From JABMOV01 sp964344305 (lineage in GTDB: Bacteria > Fidelibacterota > Marinisomatia > Marinisomatales > JABMOV01), in the NCBI GenBank assembly GCA_964344305.1, contig CAYFMT010000007.1, positions 36,942-100,941 on the forward strand: a stretch of DNA of 64,000 bases. Reading direction: 5' to 3'. A model generated the notes under the pieces. It was not told the origin of the DNA and ran no database searches. It saw nothing but the letters and a program-made list of their open reading frames with translations. Below are positions 34,640 through 44,037 of this stretch, piece after piece. Made by a program: the position numbers and the translations under genes. Within the stretch, counting starts at the first letter, position 1, and each line of letters begins with the position of its first letter.

Positions 34640-35364
34640 TATTTATGCCAGCCAAACATCTTCCATAGTCGAAGTCGCCAAACCATGAAAATGGCTTCAA
34701 ACATTATGTGACGTGACATTTTTGATTCACCAATGGTTCGGTCGATGAAAATAACAGGATGTTCCTTAATGGTAAATCCTTTTGTCCAGGTACGGAAATT
34801 CATTTCAATCTGAAATGAATACCCCTGTGATCGAATTGAATCAAGATCAATGGCCTCCAATACCTCCCTTCTCCAGGCTTTAAAACCTGCAGTGGCGTCG
34901 GAGATGGGTAAGCCGGTGATTACACGACTGTATATATTGGCACCGTAACTCAGGATCAGCCTTGAAAGCGGCCAATTGACCACACTGATCCCATTGCAGT
35001 ATCGGCTGCCTATAACAAGGTCATTGGTTTCAAGTTCTTCGAGAAGCAGTGGGACATCACTGGGATCATGTGATAGATCAGCATCCATTTGAATAATGGC
35101 TTCATATCCTCTTTCCAGTGCCCATTTAAACCCAAAACAGTAGGCTGTACCAAGACCCTGTTTACCGGGTCTTTCTTCCAGGAATAAATGCGGGTGTCTT
35201 TGCTGATGCTCTTTGACGATATCGGCGGTACCATCCGGTGAATTATCATCCACGATTAGGATATGTGCTTCCGGTGCTACCAGTGTCACATGACGAATTA
35301 AATCGGAAATATTTTTCCGTTCATTGTAGGTTGGTGATACAATAAGGGTTTTCAAGGCTGCCAT
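34639..35364 (-). CDS. Polyprenyl-phosphate mannosyltransferase-like GT2 (DPM1 type)
   Basis: The 241-residue soluble GT2 resembles dolichol/polyprenol-phosphate mannose synthases: TLIVSPTYNERKNISDLI, then ILIVDDNSPDGTADIV, the GTAYCFGFKWALERGYE segment, and the metal-binding IIQMDADLSHDPSD. VIGSRYCNGISVVNWPLSR and SDATAGFKAWRREVLEA follow. No C-terminal TM helices are present, as in the soluble DPM1 form. It would load a sugar, probably mannose or glucose, on the polyprenyl carrier for periplasmic glycosylation. It follows rmlD by nine bases and overlaps the fusion GT by one. Confidence 0.92.
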   Translation of the reverse strand: MAALKTLIVSPTYNERKNISDLIRHVTLVAPEAHILIVDDNSPDGTADIVKEHQQRHPHLFLEERPGKQGLGTAYCFGFKWALERGYEAIIQMDADLSHDPSDVPLLLEELETNDLVIGSRYCNGISVVNWPLSRLILSYGANIYSRVITGLPISDATAGFKAWRREVLEAIDLDSIRSQGYSFQIEMNFRTWTKGFTIKEHPVIFIDRTIGESKMSRHIMFEAIFMVWRLRLWKMFGWHK

Positions 35365-35373
35365 TACTTTCCG

Positions 35374-36255
35374 TTAGTTCATTCGGTCCCGAATCTGTTT
35401 CAAACAGACATCAAGAGCGTCGCATTTCACACCTAATTTGTTTTCAATTTTTGTGGTAATCAAACCACTTTTTAACGGTCTTTTTGCCGGTTGGTCCAAT
35501 TCGACGGTGGAAATTGGAGAAATCAGATTTGGATCAAGGTCAAACACCGCTGCCACCATCTTTGCAAAGTCAAAACGATTCAGCCAATCTTTCCCACTAT
35601 AATTGTACACACCTGTAGCATCCTGATCCACAACTGCTTTTAGTGCATGGGCCATGGAAACGGTCCACGTTGGATTGTTCCATTGATCATCCACCACATT
35701 GATAGGAGTATTTTTACTTAGTGAATCCACTACCCATTTAACAAAGCTTGCTGTGGTAAAGTTTGTATAATCAAATACGACATTGGTACGAATGATACAC
35801 CAGGAACCGGAATAGGATTTTACAAGGGATTCAGATTCCAGCTTGTTCTTTCCATAAACGTTGATGGGATTGACAGGATCTGTTTCAGTATAGGGACCAT
35901 TCTCCCCATCAAAAATATAATCAGAAGATATATGTATAAATTTCGCATCCAGCGAATGTGTCAGTAGATGATTGACAGTTTCAACATTTATCTTGTGCGC
36001 GAATTCAGGCTGTCTTTCACAGTTATCTACATTAGTCATGGCAGCCAGGTTCAATATGACATCAGGTCGAATATCAGCAATTAACTTCGCAAGACGACTT
36101 TCATCGGTAATGTCAACAGTTGCATACTGCACAGCCTGTTTCGGTGGCTCACGAAGAAGGTCAACCCCAAAAATATGGTATTGTCCCTGGAACAAATCCA
36201 ATACAGCCTGTCCAAGTTGTCCCTGGGCGCCGGTTATGAATAGCTTTTTCTTCAT
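35374..36255 (-). CDS. rfbD: dTDP-4-dehydrorhamnose reductase-like SDR
   Basis: RfbD/RmlD makes dTDP-L-rhamnose. The 293-residue extended SDR has the NADP-binding GAQGQLGQAVLDLF near residue 8, and DVILNLAAMTNVDNCE near 65. FIHISSDYIFDGENGPYTET is near 105, and the catalytic Y-x3-K lies in NPINVYGKNKLESE near 132. The RmlD-type C-terminal half follows. No rfbA, B or C genes accompany it, so a different NDP-sugar reduction is possible. A rhamnosyltransferase-like GT2 two genes downstream supports the rhamnose reading. Start forms TAATG with the DUF4837 gene. Confidence 0.87.
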   Translation of the reverse strand: MKKKLFITGAQGQLGQAVLDLFQGQYHIFGVDLLREPPKQAVQYATVDITDESRLAKLIADIRPDVILNLAAMTNVDNCERQPEFAHKINVETVNHLLTHSLDAKFIHISSDYIFDGENGPYTETDPVNPINVYGKNKLESESLVKSYSGSWCIIRTNVVFDYTNFTTASFVKWVVDSLSKNTPINVVDDQWNNPTWTVSMAHALKAVVDQDATGVYNYSGKDWLNRFDFAKMVAAVFDLDPNLISPISTVELDQPAKRPLKSGLITTKIENKLGVKCDALDVCLKQIRDRMN

Positions 36256-37262
36256 TATTCCTCAATTCTAAAGGAATGAGCAATTACATCCAATTGTTTC
36301 ATATAGATCACTTTCCTTTTTTGTGGGTAATGGGTTAATAGATATATAAAATACGTTTTGTCTGATGCACCATCGTAGAACAGGTAGCTGATAAAGGGAC
36401 CACCCTTTGGGTCTTCAATAGATTCCCAGATACCCGTATATCTCCAAGCATTCCAGTGCTTGAATTCATCCAAATCAGAAGTAAATCTATAGTCATGAGT
36501 ACTTATGTGCCCAAATAGTTCTGTCGGGAGTGTCTTTGCCATGTTGGCTGCAGTGGTTGAATCCTCAGCAATGACTCCATCCTGGGCATAAATTCCAATC
36601 CATTGGAATGGTGTTTCTCGTCCAAGCCAGACAAATTGCTGTTCCAGGCTGTCCATAATAACCTCCCACCCCCATGGGATTTGAATAGTCCAGGGATATT
36701 TTTCTGCCAGTTCACTCTCGACTTTTTTTCGACGAGCCGATTCAAGGAGAAATTTTTTCTGTTTCTTAACAAGGATGGAATCAAACTGTTTTTTAATCCA
36801 GGTTTCCTTTCCTTCCAGCTCATTCATTATGGTTTCTTCATTGGCCCCGCTGATAATCATGAAAATTTGGTTGTTGGCAAATTGATCAAAAGTGAAAATG
36901 ACCTGATTTTCTCCCAAAATTGTTCTTTTGAAATCCGCCTCGCCAAGCAGGGATTTTACCAATTGAGTAGAAGGATATATATCTTTTGAACCAATAGACC
37001 CAATAATAACATTGTTCAGCTCTTTTACACCATCATAACCGGATGGATCAACAAAGATGAATTCATAGTGGGGTTCCGGTTTTGGTGTGTACAATGTGTC
37101 ATTAAAGATGGTACCGATGATTCGCATGATTCCATCCCTGGAATGATCATCAACGAGTACCATAATCTCATCGTCAGCGCCAATAGCGTCCCTTTTTATA
37201 TCACATGCAAAAAGTCCAAATATGATAGGTAAAATGACGATTGTACTGGTAGTATGTTTCAT
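36255..37262 (-). CDS. DUF4837 family lipoprotein
   Basis: The 335-residue protein begins MKHTTSTIV with a hydrophobic segment ending LFAC, a lipobox. The body matches DUF4837 of FCB bacteria: EIMVLVDDHS, RIIGTIFNDTLYTPKPEPHYEF (split after TLYTP), LNNVIIGSI, and near the end KGGPFISYLFYDGASDKTYF. The function is unknown; family members are probably outer-membrane-attached periplasmic proteins. I start at ATG 37262, with AAGGA about ten bases upstream; an upstream GTG (37283) would put charged residues before the signal. It is first of the run DUF4837-rmlD-GT-GT-accA-thioesterase-thioredoxin. Confidence 0.82.
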   Translation of the reverse strand: MKHTTSTIVILPIIFGLFACDIKRDAIGADDEIMVLVDDHSRDGIMRIIGTIFNDTLYTPKPEPHYEFIFVDPSGYDGVKELNNVIIGSIGSKDIYPSTQLVKSLLGEADFKRTILGENQVIFTFDQFANNQIFMIISGANEETIMNELEGKETWIKKQFDSILVKKQKKFLLESARRKKVESELAEKYPWTIQIPWGWEVIMDSLEQQFVWLGRETPFQWIGIYAQDGVIAEDSTTAANMAKTLPTELFGHISTHDYRFTSDLDEFKHWNAWRYTGIWESIEDPKGGPFISYLFYDGASDKTYFIYLLTHYPQKRKVIYMKQLDVIAHSFRIEE

Positions 37263-37347
37263 TCGATAACCATCCTTTGCCACGTAAAAGTGATTGACAG
37301 AACGTTAAAAATTATGTCATAGATATTGATGAGTAAACAAGGAAGGA

Positions 37348-39450
37348 TTATCCGTCCTCAATCAATAAAAAATTGGCTCGTTGGTGCTCCATAATAACCT
37401 CCTGGACTTGAACTGTCACTCTGTCTCCTAGCTGGAATGACACTTTCTCCCTCCGGCTTTGAAGCATGTACTCATCCTCTGTAAAGAGCAGATCCTCGTA
37501 TGGCAATGTCGTGATATGGACCAGTCCCTCTGCCAGAGATTTCTCCAATTCTACAAAGAATCCAAAATTCATTACACCTGAGATGATTCCCGGTAATTTT
37601 TCGCCAATCTGTGTTTCCAGCCAGCGAAGTTGTTTTAAGCGGATATATTCCCTTTCAGCAGATTGGGATTTCAGTTCCATTTCATTGGCATGATGACATA
37701 TTGTCTGAAGCTGGTTTGAGTTATCAGGATCAACCTTTAATGTTGATTGTATTTGTTTTATTCGACGATGAACCAGTAAATCCGGATACCGCCGTATTGG
37801 CGATGTAAAATGTGTGTATGAACCAAATGCCAGCCCAAAATGCCCGCGATTACCGGTGGAATACTGTGCTTTTGTCATGGTACGCAATGCTACGGATTCG
37901 ATCAAACCTTTGAAGGGTGAATCCTGTATATCCAGGAGCAATTTCCGTATATCCCTTGAATGTATCTGACTGCCCATCTGGTATGTTGGGATTCGAAGTT
38001 TTTTCATAAGATGGAGAAATTTCTGAATATCATCTTCAGGTGGTTTTTCATGCACTCGAAAAACAAATGGATGTACTTTCCCAAATTGTTCTGCTATTGT
38101 TTTATTTGCCACGAGCATACACTCTTCTACCATCTTATGGCTCCTGAGCCTCTCCTTGGGTGTGATCCGATGTGGAATTCCACTGGCTTCTAGAAAGAAT
38201 TCAGGCTCTGGAATATCAAAATCTATGCTGCCCAGTTTCGATCTTTGCTTTTCCAGTACGTCACAGAATCGTTTTAATAGTGACAACTGTTTCTGTAAAG
38301 GATGTTTTCTAGTGCGATGAAGGATACCTTCAACTTCTTCATAGGTAAGTCTTGATTGACTGTGGATCACAGATTCCGTGACATCTGATTTTAATAGATT
38401 ACCATGATGGTCAAATTCCATCAATATTGAAAAGGTTAATCGATCTTTTCCCGGAACAAGTGAACACAGGTTGGAAGATAGAGATTCAGGTAGCATATGT
38501 ATCACACCTTCCGTGAAATACACGGATGTACTGCGTTCATAGGCTTCACGATCCAGAGTCGTTCCCGAGCGGACATAATGGGACACATCCGCTATATGCA
38601 CACCCAGGTGCCAACCGCTCCTGGTTTGCTCAATGGAAATTGCATCATCGAAATCCCTGGCTTCTTCTGGGTCTATGGTGAAGGTGACAATATCCCGTAA
38701 ATCCCTCCGGTTTTCAATTTCGCTCTTGATAGACTCTTCATTGAAATTGACTGAAATTCGAAGTGCGTCCTCGGGGTATTCTCTGCTATACTCATACTTA
38801 CGTGTAACAAAATCAAAATCATTTTCAGGATTCGATGCATCACCTAATTTGGTTAAAACCTTCACAAGAATTGGGGTTAATGGTGATCCCCAGTCTGTCA
38901 CCCTGGCTTCGATCATTTGGCCAGGTGTGACTCCATGTTTCTTCCTGTTGATAATCTTAATACCACGTTCAGGAGTTACAGGAGAGACATTCATGTATAG
39001 TTTTCGATCTCTCTCATATGTTGTGCCAACGAACCGATTGGTTTTTCGCTCCAGAATTTCAATGATCTTACCACGACGCCTGTCATCAGTTGATCGACCA
39101 TGTGGCTTCACTTTTACCCTGTCTCCATTGACAGCATTCATGAGTTGACGTCTGCCAATAAAAACATCAGCGAGGCCGTCGTCAGAGATGACAAAACCAA
39201 ACCCCTTTTGTGTAAGTGATAGAGTCCCGGTTATGTATCTGGTGTTCCGGGATAGAGTATACCTGTTTCCTTTTTGAAGCTTAATGGATCCATCCTTTAC
39301 CAAATCTTTTAATGCTGCCTTGAAGGCGATCTGCTCATAGGGTTGTATATTGATCCGTTTTGACAATTCCCGGTATCGGTATGTAGAGGATGAGTGTTTT
39401 TGCAGGAACACCAGTATTCGGGTTTTGATTGATTTGTCTACTCTGCTCAT
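37348..39450 (-). CDS. rnr: Ribonuclease R
   Basis: RNase R is a processive 3'-5' exoribonuclease that degrades structured RNA. The 700-residue protein has an N-terminal winged-helix domain (about 1-70) and cold-shock-type OB domains with GFGFVISDDGLADVFIGR near 85. The RNB catalytic domain has TIDPEEARDFDDAISIEQ (metal-binding aspartates) near 255, then HIADVSHYVRSG. ARSTGNRGHFGLAFGSYTHF occurs near 530 in the form YSTGNRGHFGLAFG. A C-terminal S1 domain (GIISGVMNFGFFVELEKSL) completes it. Its start overlaps the end of the BamA-like gene by four bases. Confidence 0.95.
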   Translation of the reverse strand: MSRVDKSIKTRILVFLQKHSSSTYRYRELSKRINIQPYEQIAFKAALKDLVKDGSIKLQKGNRYTLSRNTRYITGTLSLTQKGFGFVISDDGLADVFIGRRQLMNAVNGDRVKVKPHGRSTDDRRRGKIIEILERKTNRFVGTTYERDRKLYMNVSPVTPERGIKIINRKKHGVTPGQMIEARVTDWGSPLTPILVKVLTKLGDASNPENDFDFVTRKYEYSREYPEDALRISVNFNEESIKSEIENRRDLRDIVTFTIDPEEARDFDDAISIEQTRSGWHLGVHIADVSHYVRSGTTLDREAYERSTSVYFTEGVIHMLPESLSSNLCSLVPGKDRLTFSILMEFDHHGNLLKSDVTESVIHSQSRLTYEEVEGILHRTRKHPLQKQLSLLKRFCDVLEKQRSKLGSIDFDIPEPEFFLEASGIPHRITPKERLRSHKMVEECMLVANKTIAEQFGKVHPFVFRVHEKPPEDDIQKFLHLMKKLRIPTYQMGSQIHSRDIRKLLLDIQDSPFKGLIESVALRTMTKAQYSTGNRGHFGLAFGSYTHFTSPIRRYPDLLVHRRIKQIQSTLKVDPDNSNQLQTICHHANEMELKSQSAEREYIRLKQLRWLETQIGEKLPGIISGVMNFGFFVELEKSLAEGLVHITTLPYEDLLFTEDEYMLQSRREKVSFQLGDRVTVQVQEVIMEHQRANFLLIEDG

Positions 39451-40748
39451 AATCGATTCACGATTGAAAAATGTAATTTTCCACTAGTAATGGAATGATC
39501 TAAACCCATGCCATATTCGATGGATATAATAGATGATTTTAATACCTGGCTATACCCAAACCCAGCACCGACTTTTATGGTTTCAAATTGTGGAGCCACT
39601 GCACCATCGAAAAAAAGATACATTCGTGAATCCGGCATGTAAAAACTGAATTCCAACGATTCGATCCCAACCCATTCATCCTTGAAGAATTCATCACTGT
39701 ATCCACGCAGACTGTTTGCTCCACCAAAGTAGGTTAAATATCCCTGATGCAGGTTGTTATTCTGGATAAATACGCCAGCAAACCGTGATATTGACGACAA
39801 ACCCAGTGATGAAATAACAGGGATATACCATGATACATTGCTGGTAATACCCAGTACAATATTCTCATTCTCACCAGATGAGGATCCTGCAGAAATAGAA
39901 TGATCCATAAACAGTCCCTTTCGGGGTATCCAACGGTTGTCCAACCGCTGGTAAGTCTGAGATATAAGCACTGATGATTCTTTAAAACTATTTATCCCCG
40001 CCGAATCACCTTGTGGAGAAGCAAAGAGACGGGTTCTGGCTGAACCTATCTTCCATTTTCCCAGTTTTTCGGTATGAAAAATGGCCTGCAAACCAATTCG
40101 TGATTTCACATACAATCCATCACGCAATTCCTGATTGTAAACAGCATGACCACCAACTGGTAAATTGATCAGGTATGGTTCTTCAAGTTCAAATGTTATG
40201 AGCTGTGTTTCTTCGTTTAGCCGTTTCCAATAGACATCTACAGTCCCTGCTGATTTCCAGATATTCTCCATGTGAATACTGGCTTCACCCGTGAGAGCCC
40301 ACTCATTTGCCTCATTTCTTGATGCACCTGCTAAACCCATAATAGTGTTAGAAAAACTTTCATGTGGAAAGATTTTAACTGCCATCTTCCCTGAATGGGA
40401 TTTTCCCAATAAATAGGAAGAAGAGTTTGAAAAATAGTTATAACTGTTTACTATGCTTCTAAAACGATCGTCAATATCTTTTGTATTTGATAACCTATGT
40501 AACCCCTTGAAATGTAATTGGATAGTGGATGGCTTCACATTACTCTCGCTTGATACAAGGATAGTATCTACTCCTATAGGTAGGTATTGCTGTGTATATA
40601 TACTCCCTGATTCGTTTAATTCTGTGAGATGAAAGGATAGATTCATGTCACCAGTGGATTTTATCCGCGAAGTCAGGGTATCGTGTATAGTATCGCTTAC
40701 TGGCAATTGGATCGATTCCTGTGCAAGGATAACTGTTAACCATAACAT
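39447..40748 (-). CDS. BamA/TamA-like outer membrane beta-barrel protein
   Basis: The 433-residue exported protein has a short N-terminal region and a C-terminal barrel. The barrel shows alternating aromatic/polar strands and the loop GGANSLRGYSDEFF near residue 345, which matches the conserved GG-x-x-SLRGY motif of the Omp85 barrel. NRWIPRKGLFMDHSISAG is the typical strand start. There is room for at most one POTRA-like domain, so it is smaller than BamA. Strands near the end are YLFFDGAVAPQ and ISIEYGMGLD. ATG 40748 (11 bases after the preceding stop) gives a short signal peptide. It is likely an accessory Omp85 assembling or exporting its 1092-residue neighbour, which is inference. Confidence 0.78.
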   Translation of the reverse strand: MLWLTVILAQESIQLPVSDTIHDTLTSRIKSTGDMNLSFHLTELNESGSIYTQQYLPIGVDTILVSSESNVKPSTIQLHFKGLHRLSNTKDIDDRFRSIVNSYNYFSNSSSYLLGKSHSGKMAVKIFPHESFSNTIMGLAGASRNEANEWALTGEASIHMENIWKSAGTVDVYWKRLNEETQLITFELEEPYLINLPVGGHAVYNQELRDGLYVKSRIGLQAIFHTEKLGKWKIGSARTRLFASPQGDSAGINSFKESSVLISQTYQRLDNRWIPRKGLFMDHSISAGSSSGENENIVLGITSNVSWYIPVISSLGLSSISRFAGVFIQNNNLHQGYLTYFGGANSLRGYSDEFFKDEWVGIESLEFSFYMPDSRMYLFFDGAVAPQFETIKVGAGFGYSQVLKSSIISIEYGMGLDHSITSGKLHFSIVNRL

Positions 40749-40758
40749 GTGTAACAAA

Positions 40759-43700
40759 TTAAAATGTCGCACGCAGTTCTCCGTTAAATGCCACAAACTG
40801 ATTGTATCTCTGATTATCAATGTAAGTAAGTGTTCCTATAAATGTTAAGTTTCTACCGAATTGAAACTCAGTCAGCCCTGTGATTTGAATGGATTCACCA
40901 ATGGGAAGACCTCGATTTGCTTCTGGTGGGACAGACAGTATATCACCATTCATTGTTGAGTTTACCCACTCAGTCATCAAGTTGATTCTATGCCTTTTAT
41001 CCATAAACAATGCCACTTCAGATCCGAAACCAGAAAATGATACAAGATAGTCACCGGTAGCGATATGTCCCCTGTCTTTTCCCGTCAATCCTCTCAATTT
41101 CACTTGGAGATCAGAATGACGATTCCATTCAGGACCTGATTCAAGCCACCAGCCATTGGTTTCACGATTTCTTGATAAAAAAACCGTGGATTCAGTGGAG
41201 TTATCATGTATCTGCATTTCATGTTTCCAATACCAGCTTTTTCTGATGTTCTCTCTCCATTCGATTTTATTCTCACTGGTGATCTTTAAATCATTCCCAC
41301 GGGGATCCGTCCCTGAGAGGTCACGCTTAAAATTGTGGCGGCATCGAATTGATCGTCCAGTCCTTGGGCTTTGATACTGGATGTATTGACGATAGGACCA
41401 GAATTCCCGACTGATACCGTCTTCCAGTATTGATCTGTCGAAAATCTTTGTGACGTCAAAATCATCAATACCATCATAGCGAAATCGCCATTCAGATATG
41501 CTCTGAAAATTTTTGAACAATGTCCCTGGAAAGTATCGACCCAATATTCTCAATTTTGATTGAGACTCTATCCGACTGACCTGATCACGGTCCCCAGTAT
41601 ATATGAGATGGGCAATAAAATCTCCCTGGGCATCAGGAATATATTCGTTATAGACATCATCATATCGATAGTGACCATACCCTACCCCAACCGAATCATA
41701 TATTAATGCACGTTGTTCAGCAAAAGCTCGTTCGGTTCTGACATGTAAATCAAGATGAATGGGATGGCGAGGTTTGGCAAATTTGGTCGTGATGGAGGAC
41801 ATACTAAAATCTGTGGATTCAATATCAGGTGAATAGGAATCCTTTATTCTTTTCCTGTATTGAATGGTCCCGGACCAGCCATTGCGAACATTGCGGGTAA
41901 AATCAACCTCACCAAAAAGTCCTACAGATTGTGTATCCAATTTTGCTGAATCATTATTTACATGAGCAAAGTCAACTCGCTGTCCAAGTTTTGCTGATGT
42001 GGATATGGATTGATTCTTGTATTCCACACCGGCTGTTTTCCAATCATACCTGTAAGTATGGTTGTTTTCTTCGGATTCATACTTCAAAATGGGATGGAAA
42101 TTGCCGGGGAGCAATCTCACCAAAGATTGCGTTTGTGAATACATGGAAGTACCACTTACTACGTTATTGTAGGATACCATTGCCAGGGGAACCCATGATC
42201 GCGATACTGTCAGGGATGTCCAGGTTCGGTGCTTTTCAACTTCATCGAGGGAATAACTTGCATTCTGGTATTTAAAATGATCGTTATGGCGTTGAAGTGA
42301 TAGTCGTCCATCTATTAATCTTTCACCAAAAGAATCAGATATCACGGATGAATTCCAATCACTGCTGAATCCGGCATCTTTTTCAATAGATGAACCGCGA
42401 AACAACTCTGATTTTTCCCAAAATGAGATAGAATAATCAAGGGTGATATTTGTATGAAGAACCTTTTCATTTTTACCAATTATTTTCCCTTCATATTGAT
42501 ACCCGTAATTATCATTGTCATCCATGGAAGACAGAAGGTTCTTATCAAACGATGAAATCGTGGCATTTCCGTTGAGTCTAACCTTCTCCTTATATCCTAC
42601 TTCACCCTGAACATGAAAAATATCCAGGGATGCAGGGGAAATGATGGTTTTACCTGGTGAATAGAGATCAAGTGTTGATATGCGTTCAGATGGTTCTACA
42701 AACTCAAAATACAGGCGACCCTGATTAGAAATCCTTTTATAATAGCTTCCATGAACCGGGTCTGAATAAAAAGTGACACTATATCTTTCCTGTGATGAGT
42801 CGGGGTTTGTTTCCCAGAAGACATAGATTCCATTTTCAAGGGTGTACTTCCCTGTTGGAGATTTTACACCACTTTGAATTGTGACCAGCGTATCCCCAGC
42901 CTCAATCAGCGCATTCACGGCATCTGACGACAGGGACTGCTGTTGTTTATTGAAAATATCCTTTTCCCTTAACCAGGAAAATGACAGTTCACTTCCATCC
43001 CATTTTAAACCAGATGTTGCACCCAGCACATTTCGGGAGTACGAAAAATCAGAATATTGGTATTCCACCAAAATATCAGAGTCTGTATGTATGATATGCT
43101 TTGGGTTAAAGGTTAGCTCTGCCTTGCTGTAATCAATGATATAATCGTTGTTTTCTCCACGTAGAAGTCTGTTTCCATCCAGATAGACCATTTCTGTCCC
43201 GGCCAATACAATAACATCCCGATTTCCTTCCCTGGAATGAAGGAAATATGGCCCCTGCCTTCCTTCATCTCCTTTCAACTCTATTGAATGATATTCTCCA
43301 TTGGTACCTGCCATGATAAATTCAGAAAACCACTTTTCTGAATCATGCTTAACCGCCAGACCAGTAAGCTTTCTTTCTGCCCTGAATAGACGTGTCTCCA
43401 TTTTCATGTTTATATCACCAGCTTCAATAATATAGTCGGGATGTTTCACCTGTATGTAGACTTTATCAATTTCTTCCAGAGATTGCGTATTTCCTTCTGG
43501 TTGAATGGGAATATCCCTGTCAGTAATGACACCGGTCAGAAAAAGATCATCGCCAAGATCACCCTGAAGCTGAAACTGCAATCCACCGGAGAAATCATTA
43601 CCACCTATGGGTGAAAATCCAATAGATCTGAATATGGTACCACTGGATGTTATGGTTCCAGTTTCTTCCTGTCTGGACCTTGCTTGAATGGGACTGATTT

Positions 43701-44037
43701 TTGTCTCTGGCTCTACAAGTGTATGTAAAAGAGGAAGCGTTGTGGACAATGGACCTACTTGAACCGGAATCCTCGCAAATCTATAATAGACAATAGCCTG
43801 GTTGGTCAGTGAATCAGGAAATGTGACGATCCCTTCAATGGGTTTTATTGAATACTGTGTAAATAACTTTCCATTATAGAAAACCTGAACTGATTCTTTG
43901 ATAACCGGTTTGTGTGAAAGGGAATAGTCGGTTTGATTCGATACGATGGTAAGGGTATCATACTGCGATTCTATTTGAGGATAGGTCACGCTAAGAAGTG
44001 TCAACAGGACCAAAAACAGTTTAAGATTATTTCTCAA
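40759..44037 (-). CDS. Large outer membrane protein with SprA-like features
   Basis: The 1092-residue product has a signal peptide (about 1-20, MRNNLKLFLVLLTLLSVTYP). Residues about 290-340 hold GTEMVYLDGNRLLRGENNDY, then IIDYSKAELTFNPKHII and DILVEYQYSDFSYSRN. This GSExVYLNGxxLxRGxDYxIDY...ITF pattern recurs in SprA/gliding-type outer membrane proteins. The rest is rich in alternating beta strands with many Trp/Tyr/Phe, ending GELRATF with a C-terminal aromatic, as expected of a large barrel. Start is TTG 44037 with no good Shine-Dalgarno, overlapping the upstream gene by 11 bases. A protein-translocation or surface-polymer role is possible; I do not assign one. A BamA-like barrel gene follows ten bases later. 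Confidence 0.72.
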   Translation of the reverse strand: MRNNLKLFLVLLTLLSVTYPQIESQYDTLTIVSNQTDYSLSHKPVIKESVQVFYNGKLFTQYSIKPIEGIVTFPDSLTNQAIVYYRFARIPVQVGPLSTTLPLLHTLVEPETKISPIQARSRQEETGTITSSGTIFRSIGFSPIGGNDFSGGLQFQLQGDLGDDLFLTGVITDRDIPIQPEGNTQSLEEIDKVYIQVKHPDYIIEAGDINMKMETRLFRAERKLTGLAVKHDSEKWFSEFIMAGTNGEYHSIELKGDEGRQGPYFLHSREGNRDVIVLAGTEMVYLDGNRLLRGENNDYIIDYSKAELTFNPKHIIHTDSDILVEYQYSDFSYSRNVLGATSGLKWDGSELSFSWLREKDIFNKQQQSLSSDAVNALIEAGDTLVTIQSGVKSPTGKYTLENGIYVFWETNPDSSQERYSVTFYSDPVHGSYYKRISNQGRLYFEFVEPSERISTLDLYSPGKTIISPASLDIFHVQGEVGYKEKVRLNGNATISSFDKNLLSSMDDNDNYGYQYEGKIIGKNEKVLHTNITLDYSISFWEKSELFRGSSIEKDAGFSSDWNSSVISDSFGERLIDGRLSLQRHNDHFKYQNASYSLDEVEKHRTWTSLTVSRSWVPLAMVSYNNVVSGTSMYSQTQSLVRLLPGNFHPILKYESEENNHTYRYDWKTAGVEYKNQSISTSAKLGQRVDFAHVNNDSAKLDTQSVGLFGEVDFTRNVRNGWSGTIQYRKRIKDSYSPDIESTDFSMSSITTKFAKPRHPIHLDLHVRTERAFAEQRALIYDSVGVGYGHYRYDDVYNEYIPDAQGDFIAHLIYTGDRDQVSRIESQSKLRILGRYFPGTLFKNFQSISEWRFRYDGIDDFDVTKIFDRSILEDGISREFWSYRQYIQYQSPRTGRSIRCRHNFKRDLSGTDPRGNDLKITSENKIEWRENIRKSWYWKHEMQIHDNSTESTVFLSRNRETNGWWLESGPEWNRHSDLQVKLRGLTGKDRGHIATGDYLVSFSGFGSEVALFMDKRHRINLMTEWVNSTMNGDILSVPPEANRGLPIGESIQITGLTEFQFGRNLTFIGTLTYIDNQRYNQFVAFNGELRATF

